Assembly: GCA_000648925.1 (NCBI GenBank) | Contig: JFHF01000033.1 | Span: 35,924 to 99,923, forward strand | From: Caballeronia jiangsuensis | GTDB taxonomy: Bacteria; Pseudomonadota; Gammaproteobacteria; Burkholderiales; Burkholderiaceae | Direction of reading: 5' to 3' | DNA length: 64,000 bases | Shown here: piece after piece, positions 18,802 to 26,457 of the stretch | Layout of the letters: each line of letters starts with the position of its first letter | How positions within the stretch are numbered: position 1 is the first letter of the stretch | The notes under the pieces: generated by a model | What the model saw: the letters and a program-made list of their open reading frames with translations, nothing else | Told to the model about the DNA's origin: nothing | The model's database searches: none | Translations under genes and position numbers: made by a program

Positions 18802-19509
18802 ATGGCTGACATCATTCAGCGGCGCAAGCTGTATCAGGACGTACTCGACCGGTTGATGGCGCGCATCCGCTCGGGGGAGATCGCGCCCGGCGCGCAACTG
18901 CCTTCCGAGCGCGAGCTGATGGAAGCGTATGGCGTCGGGCGTCCCGCGATCCGCGAGGCGTTGCAGACGCTGGAGCGCTCCGGCATCGTCGAGATCGCGC
19001 ATGGCGAGCGCGCGCGCGTGGTCGTGCCGACGGCGCAGAGCCTCATCGCGCAAATCGCGATCGGGACCATGCACCTGCTGCGCACGCAGCCCGACATGCT
19101 CGAGCATCTGAAGGCGGCGCGGCTCTTTCTCGAAACGGGCACGGCGCGCATGGCGGCCGGGAAAGCATCGGAAGACGACATCGCGCGGCTCGTCGAGCGC
19201 GTCGAGGCGCAGCGCGCGGCGGTCGATGACCGCGATGCGTTTCTCGCCTGCGACATGGCGTTTCATCGCGAGATCGCGCGGATCACCGGCAATCCGATCT
19301 ATCCGTCGATCGTCGAATCGATCTTCAACTGGGCCGCCGAATACTATCGGCCGATGGTGCGCGCGCCCGGCGCCGAATCGTTGACGCTCGCGGAACACGA
19401 ACGCATCGTCGAGGCGATCGCCGCGCACGACGGCGACGCCGCCGCGGACGCGATGCACGCGCATCTCTCGCGTGCGAGCGCGCTCTACGGCACGCTCATC
19501 GAGTCCTGA
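18802..19509 (+). CDS. GntR/FadR-family transcriptional regulator
   Basis: Regulator of 235 residues. The winged HTH reads IRSGEIAPGAQLPSERELMEAYGVGRPAIREALQTLE, and an all-helical FCD ligand domain follows with metal-binding His (AFHREIAR). It is the last gene of the putative apionate operon, 55 nt after the kinase, and probably represses that operon until a pathway metabolite binds. It overlaps the end of a convergent LysR gene by 14 nt. Confidence 0.9.
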   Translation: MADIIQRRKLYQDVLDRLMARIRSGEIAPGAQLPSERELMEAYGVGRPAIREALQTLERSGIVEIAHGERARVVVPTAQSLIAQIAIGTMHLLRTQPDMLEHLKAARLFLETGTARMAAGKASEDDIARLVERVEAQRAAVDDRDAFLACDMAFHREIARITGNPIYPSIVESIFNWAAEYYRPMVRAPGAESLTLAEHERIVEAIAAHDGDAAADAMHAHLSRASALYGTLIES

Positions 19510-20428
19510 GCGCTTCGCCGTCGCGCGTGCGCAGGAACGCGGTCATCTCCTTCAGGCTTTCGTTCATCGCTTCGATCAGCCAGCGTTCCAGTTGCGCGAC
19601 CTCGGCATGTGCGCGCAGATGCGGCGCGACCCACAGCACGAGCTGGCGCGGACCCGGCGCGAAGCCGAACGGCGCGACGAGCTTGCCGGACATGAGATCG
19701 TTCATCACGAGCAACTGCGGCACGAGCGCCACGCCCAGGCCGCACACGGCCGCCTGGATCAGCAGATAGAAGTGATCGTAGGCATCCGCGCCCGCGCCGG
19801 CGAGCGGCGTTACGTCGGTTGCGCGATACCAGTCGGTCCACGCTTCGGGGCGCGTGCGGGTGGAGAGCAACTTCGCGCGCGCGAGATCGGCGGGGCTTGT
19901 CAGTCCGATCGACTGCGCATACTCCGGCGAGCACACCGGCCCGATCCATTCGTCGATGAGCGTGCGTGTGATCGCGTCCCTCGGCGGTTCGATCGTGTTC
20001 GCGCGAATCGCGACGCTGATCTTGTCGCGTACGAAATCGATCTGATCGTAGTTCATGTTGAACTTGAGCTCGGTCTGCGGATAGCGCCGATGAAACCCCG
20101 CGATCCGCGGAATCAGCCAGTTCATCATGATGGTCGCGGAGCACGACAGCGTGAGCGGCTCCGGCTTCAGTTGCTCGATGCTCGCATCGATGAGATTGAA
20201 CGCCGTCGTGAGACCCTCGGCGAGTCGTCTGCCTTCGGGCGTCGGATCCGACGACTGCGCCGATCGCACGAGCAGCGTGAGGCCGAGCGTGTCCTCCAGC
20301 GCCTTCACCTGCCGGCTGATCGCGCCATGCGTGACGCACAGCTCCTGCGCGGCGAGCGTCATGCTGCGCAGGCGCGCCACGGCTTCGAACGCGCGCAGGG
20401 CGTTCAGCGAAGGGCGCGGGGTCTGCAT
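19496..20428 (-). CDS. LysR-family transcriptional regulator, GcvA-like
   Basis: Regulator of 310 residues with N-terminal HTH (FEAVARLRSMTLAAQELCVTHGAISRQVKALED) and a C-terminal effector domain. The pattern LNALRAFEAVARL at the start is typical of the GcvA subgroup. The ATG at 20428 has GGAGG-like bases (GGAGGAGACC) upstream. No obvious target is adjacent; DUF4148 lies divergently at 20673. Confidence 0.88.
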   Translation of the reverse strand: MQTPRPSLNALRAFEAVARLRSMTLAAQELCVTHGAISRQVKALEDTLGLTLLVRSAQSSDPTPEGRRLAEGLTTAFNLIDASIEQLKPEPLTLSCSATIMMNWLIPRIAGFHRRYPQTELKFNMNYDQIDFVRDKISVAIRANTIEPPRDAITRTLIDEWIGPVCSPEYAQSIGLTSPADLARAKLLSTRTRPEAWTDWYRATDVTPLAGAGADAYDHFYLLIQAAVCGLGVALVPQLLVMNDLMSGKLVAPFGFAPGPRQLVLWVAPHLRAHAEVAQLERWLIEAMNESLKEMTAFLRTRDGEALRTR

Positions 20429-20672
20429 GGTCTCCTCCGGGTGTGGTGCCGATTATTTCCCGTTTCGACACGGGCAAGCCGATTGTAGACGGCACGGCGT
20501 CTTTGTATCGCACTGTATCCGCGCTGAACGCCGACACACGCCGTTTCATAACCGGCTTTCCACGAAACAAGCCAGATACGTCCGCCGGTTTTAATACCTC
20601 CAAGCCCGAACGATTCGCAACACAAGGCGGATCGACAAGACGGACTTCCATTACATTCTCTGGAGGTAAATC

Positions 20673-20978
20673 ATGAAAGTCATTCAATCGCTCATCGTCG
20701 CTGCCGCTGTCGCGCTTCCGGCTTTCTCGTTTGCGCAGTCGAACCAGCCGGTCACCCGTGCGGAAGTGCGCGCGCAACTCGTCGAATTGCAAAAGGCCGG
20801 CTATGACCCGGCAAGCGACCAGACGCAATATCCGCAAAACATCCAGGCCGCCGAGGCGCGCATCGCGGCCGCGAAGGGCCTGAACGCATACGGCGCGCCG
20901 GCGAACGGCAACGCCGACTCGGGCGCGCGTTCGGATACGAGCGTCATCGGTCTCGGTCCGGTTTTCGCGAAGCCGTAA
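20673..20978 (+). CDS. DUF4148 exported protein
   Basis: Small exported protein of 101 residues with a signal peptide (MKVIQSLIVAAAVALPAFSFA). The DUF4148 core follows: VTRAEVRAQLVELQKAGYDPASDQTQYPQNIQAAEARIAA. A strong ribosome site, TGGAGG, precedes the ATG. The family is widespread and multi-copy in Burkholderiaceae; the function is unknown. It is monocistronic. Confidence 0.9.
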   Translation: MKVIQSLIVAAAVALPAFSFAQSNQPVTRAEVRAQLVELQKAGYDPASDQTQYPQNIQAAEARIAAAKGLNAYGAPANGNADSGARSDTSVIGLGPVFAKP

Positions 20979-21249
20979 GCGCGCGGATTCAGCCGCTTTC
21001 AGGAGCGCGGACGGAACGCCCGTCCGGGCTCGATGCGTTTGCGCGAATAACGCATTACGTCTCGAAATTACGGCCTCGCAGGCGATACACTCTCGCTTCA
21101 AAATCCCGATTTCGCCGGCATGTGACGTGCTGCGGAATGGCGGACGCGGAAAATGGGTATCATCCCTTTCCGCCCCGACGCGGATTAAACCGAATGTAAC
21201 AACGTATCGCAATTTTTCGAGTGCGACGCCATTGATTTTCGAGGCGCAT

Positions 21250-22929
21250 ATGCCCACAGACGTAGACATCATCACCGACGAACAGATCGCGTCGATCGCC
21301 GATCGCCTGACGCAAGAAGGCCGCAAGGTCACTCCCGTGACCGTCTGGACGGAAGCCGGGCGCGGCTCGGTCGTCGCCATCGCGGCGGGCCTGCAGCGCT
21401 GGCGCGAGGCGCATTCCCCGGACATGCCGCGGCAGCAGGCGCCGACCGGCCTCCCCGACGACCTCGCCGAGACGCTCGTGAACGTCGCGCGGCGGCTCTG
21501 GACCGTCTCGCGCGACGAAACCGAACGGATGTCCGGTCAGCGCCTGTCCGTCGTGAGCCAGCGGCTTTCAACTGCGCTCGCGGAGCGCGACGAGGCGCTC
21601 GCCGAGTTCCAGAAGACCGGCGACGAGGCCGCGAAAAACCGCCAGCAAACAACGGAAATGTTGAGCGCGTTGCGGGCATCGGAAGACTCGGTCGCGCGGT
21701 TGCGCCAGGAGTTCGAGGCAGCCACGGAGCGCGCGCAGACGGCCGAGTCGCGCGTCGAGGAAGCGCAGCAGCGCGCATCGGCGGAACAGGCGCGACTGGA
21801 AGCGCTGAATGCGTCGCTCGACGAAGAGCGGCGCGCGAAAAACGCGTTGAACGAAGACATCGCGCGCATTGCACAAGAGCGCGATCAGGCGCGGCAGGAC
21901 CATACGGAACTGCATGCGTCGATGTCGGGCAAGGACGAAGCGCTCGCGCGTATCGCCGGAGAACTCGATCAGGTGCGTCAGCAGCACGGGAATCTGCACG
22001 CATCGCTCGCGGGCAAGGATGAGGAACTCGCGCGTATCGCGCAGGAACGCGACCAGGCGCGTCAGGATCACGCGGAACTGCATGCGCTGATCGCGGGCAA
22101 GGACGACGAGCTCGCGCGCATCGCACAAGAGCGCGATCAGGTGCGCGAGCAGCACGAAGCGTTGAGCCTCGCATCGCAGGAAAAATCGGCTGAAGCCGAA
22201 CGCTGGTCGCAGGATGCGAACGCCGCGCATGCGCGCGCGCAGACTGCCGAAGCGCAGGCGAGCGAAAGCCTCGCGCGCGTCGCCGCACTGGAAGCGGAGT
22301 TGAACGAAGTGCGCGGTGCGCTTGCGGCCGAGCGCGAGAACGCGGCTACGCTGAAGACGGAGATTTCGGCGCATCGCGATCACGCGGGGCGTGTCGGCGG
22401 CGAGCTGGACGAAGCCCGCAAGCAGATCAGCGCGCTGATGGAACAGAAGGCCGAGCAGGGCGCAGAACTCGCGCGCGTGTCGAACGACGTCAACGCGTTG
22501 CGCGAGCGCGCCGAGACCGCCGAAAAGAACGCGACCGATCTCGCGAAGCGCCTGGTCGAGAAGGAGCAGGGCGAAGAGTCGGAGCTTGCGTCGCTGCAGC
22601 GTCAGATTTCGGCGCAGGCGAAGGCGCATTCGAAGGCCTACGACGATCTTCGCGCCAACGCCGAGCAATGGGTCACCTACGCGAAGGACTTGCGCCAGCG
22701 TCTCGATGTGGCCAACGAAAAGATTCTTTTCATCGATGCCCGCAGCACCGGCGAAGTCGCGCTGATGCGCAGGCTTGCGGTCGAGCTGGAGCGCATGAAG
22801 CCGGATCACGAACTCGTGTTGCGCGAGGCGCAGCAGAAGGTGATCGGAGACAAGATGGCGCAGCAGCTCGCGCAAAAGGGCTATCGCTACGATCCGGCCA
22901 CGGCGGTGATGTCGAAGATCGAAACGTGA
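21250..22929 (+). CDS. KfrA-like DNA-binding coiled-coil protein
   Basis: Protein of 559 residues. The N-terminal domain (ITDEQIASIADRLTQEGRKV...VWTEAGRGS) matches the KfrA_N helix-turn-helix. The rest is a long coiled coil rich in Ala, Glu, Gln and Arg. Residues about 204-315 contain four copies of a 28-residue unit beginning ARIAQERDQARQDH, i.e. 84-bp DNA repeats. KfrA proteins bind DNA and aid plasmid partition or copy control. Its presence hints at a chromid or megaplasmid, though chromosomal copies occur. GAGG precedes the ATG. Confidence 0.82.
   Translation: MPTDVDIITDEQIASIADRLTQEGRKVTPVTVWTEAGRGSVVAIAAGLQRWREAHSPDMPRQQAPTGLPDDLAETLVNVARRLWTVSRDETERMSGQRLSVVSQRLSTALAERDEALAEFQKTGDEAAKNRQQTTEMLSALRASEDSVARLRQEFEAATERAQTAESRVEEAQQRASAEQARLEALNASLDEERRAKNALNEDIARIAQERDQARQDHTELHASMSGKDEALARIAGELDQVRQQHGNLHASLAGKDEELARIAQERDQARQDHAELHALIAGKDDELARIAQERDQVREQHEALSLASQEKSAEAERWSQDANAAHARAQTAEAQASESLARVAALEAELNEVRGALAAERENAATLKTEISAHRDHAGRVGGELDEARKQISALMEQKAEQGAELARVSNDVNALRERAETAEKNATDLAKRLVEKEQGEESELASLQRQISAQAKAHSKAYDDLRANAEQWVTYAKDLRQRLDVANEKILFIDARSTGEVALMRRLAVELERMKPDHELVLREAQQKVIGDKMAQQLAQKGYRYDPATAVMSKIET
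21859..22194 (+). repeat. Four tandem 84-bp repeats inside the KfrA-like gene
   Basis: In-phase repeats of 84 bp begin at about 21859, 21943, 22027 and 22111, each starting with a codon run for (L/I)ARIA. They encode 28-residue (four-heptad) coiled-coil units. Copy number is likely to vary between strains by slippage or recombination without loss of frame. Confidence 0.75.
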
Positions 22930-22939
22930 TCCTCATGTA

Positions 22940-23332
22940 ATGATGGAAACGCGGACCCTCACCGTAACGATCGATCGCGACTGGCGCGAACTCTACGACG
23001 CGATCTGGCGTCCGGAAGTCTTTCCGACGTGGGCGTCGGGACTCGCACAGTCGACGCTCGACGACATGGGCGATCACTGGCGCGCCCGCGGTCCCGAAGG
23101 CGACGTGACGATCCGCTTCACCGGTCACAATGCGCTCGGCGTGATGGATCATCGCGTCGGCCTGCCGAACGGTGACGAGGTCTACGTGCCGTTGCGCGTC
23201 TATCAGAACGGCGCGGGCGCTGAGGTGGCGCTCACGCTGTTCCGCCAGCCCGGCATGTCCGACGAGCAATTCGCCGCCGATGCCGACTGGGTCCGCCGCG
23301 ACCTCGCCGCGCTCGCGGCGCGTTACGGCTAG
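22940..23332 (+). CDS. SRPBCC / polyketide cyclase-type protein
   Basis: Protein of 130 residues with the START-like pattern: TVTIDRDWRELYDAIWRPEVFPTW at the N-terminus and a long C-terminal helix (DEQFAADADWVRRDLAALAARYG). Such proteins bind small hydrophobic ligands or act as ATPase co-chaperones; nothing more specific is visible. It may start at the second Met (22943). It lies 10 nt after the KfrA-like gene. Confidence 0.75.
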   Translation: MMETRTLTVTIDRDWRELYDAIWRPEVFPTWASGLAQSTLDDMGDHWRARGPEGDVTIRFTGHNALGVMDHRVGLPNGDEVYVPLRVYQNGAGAEVALTLFRQPGMSDEQFAADADWVRRDLAALAARYG

Positions 23333-23376
23333 CATCCGATATCGCCGTCAACGAAATGCCGGGAGCGGTAGCCGAG

Positions 23377-24213
23377 ATGAACGAGCGCAAGAAGAAAACC
23401 GCGTCGGACTGGGTGAAACGCGCCGAGCCCACCGAAGGCATCGAGCGTATCGAAGCGTGGTTCGGCGGCAAGGCATACGGCCTGCACCGCCACGACACCT
23501 ATGCGATCGGCCGCACGCTCGCGGGCGTGCAAAGCTTCAACTACCGTCGCACGCTTCGCCATAGCGTGCCAGGCCAGACGATGGTCCTGCATCCCGACGA
23601 ACTTCATGACGGCCAAGCGGGCACCGGCGAAGGCTTCCGCTATCGCATGCTGTATGTCGAACCCGCGCTGATTCAGGCGATCCTCGGTGGCCGCGCGCTG
23701 CCTTTCGTCGAAGGCGGCGTGACGACCGATGTGCGCGTCTGCCACGCGACGGAAGCGCTGCTGCAACGCACTGAAGGCGCGCTGCCGCCGCTCGAACCAC
23801 TCGAACAGCACGACGCGCTGACCGAACTGGCGCTCGCGCTCGCGCAAGCGTCCGGCGGCCAAATGATCGCCGATAGCGGCGACTATGCGAGCGCCGCGCG
23901 CGCACAGGAATTTCTCCACGCGAATTGCGACCGCATCATCACGCTGGATGAGCTCGAACGCGTGACGGGCCGCGACCGGTTCGCCCTGTCGCGCGATTTC
24001 CGCAAGTTTTATGGCACGAGCCCGTATCGCTATCTGACGATGCGCCGGCTCGATCTCGTGCGCCGCCTGATGCTGACCGGCGCATCGCTCGCGGATATCG
24101 CGGCCCATGCGGGTTTCGCCGATCAGAGTCACATGACGCGCCAGTTCACGCGCGCATTCGGCATGCCGCCCGCGCGCTGGCGGGCGATCGCACGCGGCGC
24201 GGAGCCGCGCTGA
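23377..24213 (+). CDS. AraC-family transcriptional regulator
   Basis: Regulator of 278 residues. An N-terminal cupin-like sensory half (HRHDTYAIGRTLAGVQSF; HPDELHDG) precedes two C-terminal HTH units (ITLDELERVTGRDRFALSRDFRKFYGTSPYRYL and SLADIAAHAGFADQSHMTRQF). The start is uncertain: 23356 lacks a ribosome site and 23377 has a distant GGGAG. It probably controls the cupin gene just downstream, which is interrupted. Confidence 0.88.
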   Translation: MNERKKKTASDWVKRAEPTEGIERIEAWFGGKAYGLHRHDTYAIGRTLAGVQSFNYRRTLRHSVPGQTMVLHPDELHDGQAGTGEGFRYRMLYVEPALIQAILGGRALPFVEGGVTTDVRVCHATEALLQRTEGALPPLEPLEQHDALTELALALAQASGGQMIADSGDYASAARAQEFLHANCDRIITLDELERVTGRDRFALSRDFRKFYGTSPYRYLTMRRLDLVRRLMLTGASLADIAAHAGFADQSHMTRQFTRAFGMPPARWRAIARGAEPR

Positions 24214-24296
24214 ACCACGCACGATCGTTCAAGACGTGCGCGATGTGCGGGCGTTAGCCTCGGGCTGATTCATCGTCCAGGTCAAGGAGCTTCGCC

Positions 24297-24428
24297 ATGA
24301 CATCCACACCCGTTTCACGCGGTCAGCGTATCGCGATCGATCCGCTCGACAAGGCGCGCAAGATCGAAGGCTTCTGGCAGCAGCGCGTGATCGCCGAAAT
24401 GAACGACTACCAGTTCACCTCGAAGTAA
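24297..24428 (+). pseudogene. Cupin-domain protein, truncated by island insertion
   Basis: A good ribosome site (AAGGAG) and ATG open a 43-codon frame starting MTSTPVSRGQRIAIDPLDKA. It resembles the N-terminus of small cupin proteins (KIEGFWQQRVIAEMNDYQF). In that family the sequence then continues with KLVK and a metal-binding HxHxxTDE stretch. Here it breaks off after DYQF with TSK and a stop. From this point GC content falls and foreign genes begin. The 3' remainder is not found in the window. Confidence 0.75.
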
Positions 24429-24432
24429 GCAG

Positions 24433-24472
24433 TATGGACAGACCACACCGAAGTGGTCGCCCCCTATGGACA
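24433..24472. repeat. Inverted repeat flanked by 8-bp direct repeats at the island edge
   Basis: Direct repeats TATGGACA at 24433-24440 and 24465-24472 flank an inverted repeat GACCAC / GTGGTC (24441-24446 and 24453-24458). It starts about 10-20 bp beyond the point where the cupin gene loses its frame. This is a candidate island terminus or recombinase binding site; no second copy is visible in the window. Confidence 0.45.
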
Positions 24473-25191
24473 TCAAATGGGATGCGAGTACCCGTTCAGA
24501 GGCTTGCTTTGATGCTCCTCCCGCAAATCAAATCATCGTTGCCGGAGTAGGCTGTATTCCGGTTGTAGCCGCCGCAGGCGGCCCCCCGTCTGGAGACGGA
24601 ACGCCGGAAAACCCACCCATGCTTGCTCGCAGATGAATGCGTCGAGTAAGAAGTCGCCTTAATGTGGTTTAACTCTCATTTCTGCGGCCCTACACCGACT
24701 CAAGTCTTTACGTCGGAAGTCGGGCGATGTAGACTTCCCGACGGTCGTGGAGTAGAGGCAAATCCGAAATCCGTTCGAGCTCTTTTTAGAGTGCGGTAAG
24801 TGGACCCTCGAAGTACAAAGCTCTCGCCGCGTATTAAACGTCTGCCTTGCACCGGGAATTCGAACACCCTGTGGCCATCAAGCCGGGCGAATCACTTGAA
24901 CAGTCTCATCAAGGAGATTCGCTTTGGCTCGTCCGTACTTTGCGGGCTTTTCCCGCTATTCACTTACTAGCCCCGCTGAGCTTCCAAAGCAGCAAACGCC
25001 GCACGGAAGCGCCCGGCCTTGTTTCGTCGCTGTACTCCTTCGGCCTTCGCTAGCCAATCGTTCATATTTAACCCTGCCTTCGCAGTTGGGCGATTCATTC
25101 GTCGCAATCGCATCATGTCCGCCAGCGAGGACTCGGAACCTCCGTGGGCCCGCAGAGCCGCTCTCCTTTCCGCTATCCACGGGAGAGCAAA
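24473..25191. other. Gene-poor leader of the island, with possible small frames
   Basis: No convincing gene. A 56-codon frame from ATG 24466 (MDIKWDAST...) lacks a ribosome site. A reverse-strand frame at 24967-25218 (83 residues, starting MVNELKPGHFALPW) overlaps the recombinase start and is only weakly plausible. Nested inverted repeats occur near 24715-24745 (GAAGTC/GACTTC and GTCGGG/CCCGAC). The region probably holds the promoter and attachment sequences of the recombinase operon. Confidence 0.4.
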
Positions 25192-26457
25192 ATGGCCTGG
25201 CTTGAGCTCGTTCACCACGAATTTTACGAGTATTCGTTCGATGATAATAAGGAACTGGTCATAACGCCTAGTTCACGTCCGTCTATCGAAAATTTGCCGC
25301 AGATTTTCTGGGAGGATGGAGCGCCCTGGGATGAAGTAAATGCATGGAGCTTGGATAGAGCAGTTTCTGGACATGTTCTTATTGAAACTGTCCAGCGATT
25401 AATGAGACACCTTTGCCGCTACGCGAACTATCTCGAGAAGCAGAGTCTTGACTGGCGGTATTTTCCGGTTGCCAAGGACAAGCGCGTTCTTGTGACATTC
25501 CGTGGGTATCTTGTTGAGCAGCGCGACGCAGACATCATAGAAGGCAGCACAGCATCGAGTTGCATGAATGCCACCATTATGTTCTACCGTTTCGGCGACT
25601 TGCACAATCTCGTAGGAGCGGTCGGGCCAATGTGGGAAGAACGAAACGTATTTATCGCTATCAACGACCGTTCCGGCTTCAAAAGAACTCTGGCGCGAGT
25701 AAGCACCGACCTAAAGATTAAAAACAATAAACGAGTCCCCATTGCAAGGCTGGAGGAGGGTCTTTTACCAATCCGGTCAAGCGATATGTCGACACTAAAC
25801 GCTCATACTGCGACGAAATGTACTATCGAATTTCACTTGATGCTGAGTATCGGTTTCTTCACAGGCGCGCGCATCGGCACCATTGTTACGCTCACCGTGT
25901 CATCTTTGAACACGGCGCGCGAAGCTTCTGACTGGCCCGGCGTGTTTTACCTCCCGGTAGGACCCGGAACCACCATCGCGACTAAGCATTCAGTTAAGGG
26001 CAACATTCTCGTGCCCTTTAAATTGTTTAAGGACTTGAAGACCTTCGCTACATCTACCGAGCGCCTCAAACGTGAAGCCTTAGCCCTACCTGAACACCAG
26101 GACATTCTGTTCCTCACTCGGTCCGGCAAACCGTTCACAGTCGACACCGTCGGAGCCTTGGTAAGAGGGTTTCGGGCCTCATGCTTGAAGGAAGGGATGC
26201 AATTCATGAGTCGATTCAAATTCCACGACTCACGGGCAACTTTCGGAACAAACCTCTTGAGCATTCTTCTTGTACACCTCCCGCCATCGGAGGCGCTTGG
26301 CGTTCTGAGAGACGCAATGCTTCATAAAGACGAAGAAACGACGTTCGACTATATCAAGTTCAATGAACGAACTGAGGCAAAGGAGAAAGTAGCATCGGAG
26401 TATTCCGCCCTTTTTACGGGCCGTCGTCACGTGAATTGGGACCAACTCGATGCCTGA
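25192..26457 (+). CDS. Tyrosine recombinase (first gene of island integration module)
   Basis: Site-specific recombinase of 421 residues. The C-terminal catalytic domain has the box I arginine (FFTGARIGTIVTL), the HxxR motif of box II (FHDSRATFGTN), and the tyrosine nucleophile (EETTFDYIKF). The ATG at 25192 follows GGGAGAG; an upstream in-frame start at 25144 has no ribosome site. Its stop overlaps the next gene by 8 nt. All catalytic landmarks are present, so it is probably the active enzyme. It should recombine the island ends with the chromosomal target in the cupin gene. Confidence 0.85.
   Translation: MAWLELVHHEFYEYSFDDNKELVITPSSRPSIENLPQIFWEDGAPWDEVNAWSLDRAVSGHVLIETVQRLMRHLCRYANYLEKQSLDWRYFPVAKDKRVLVTFRGYLVEQRDADIIEGSTASSCMNATIMFYRFGDLHNLVGAVGPMWEERNVFIAINDRSGFKRTLARVSTDLKIKNNKRVPIARLEEGLLPIRSSDMSTLNAHTATKCTIEFHLMLSIGFFTGARIGTIVTLTVSSLNTAREASDWPGVFYLPVGPGTTIATKHSVKGNILVPFKLFKDLKTFATSTERLKREALALPEHQDILFLTRSGKPFTVDTVGALVRGFRASCLKEGMQFMSRFKFHDSRATFGTNLLSILLVHLPPSEALGVLRDAMLHKDEETTFDYIKFNERTEAKEKVASEYSALFTGRRHVNWDQLDA

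Noticed and set aside
24845..24875. GGAATTCGAACACCC, a possible tRNA 3' end as an attachment site
   Set aside because: The 5-bp T-stem does not pair and no anticodon arm can be found upstream. The insertion target is the cupin gene instead.
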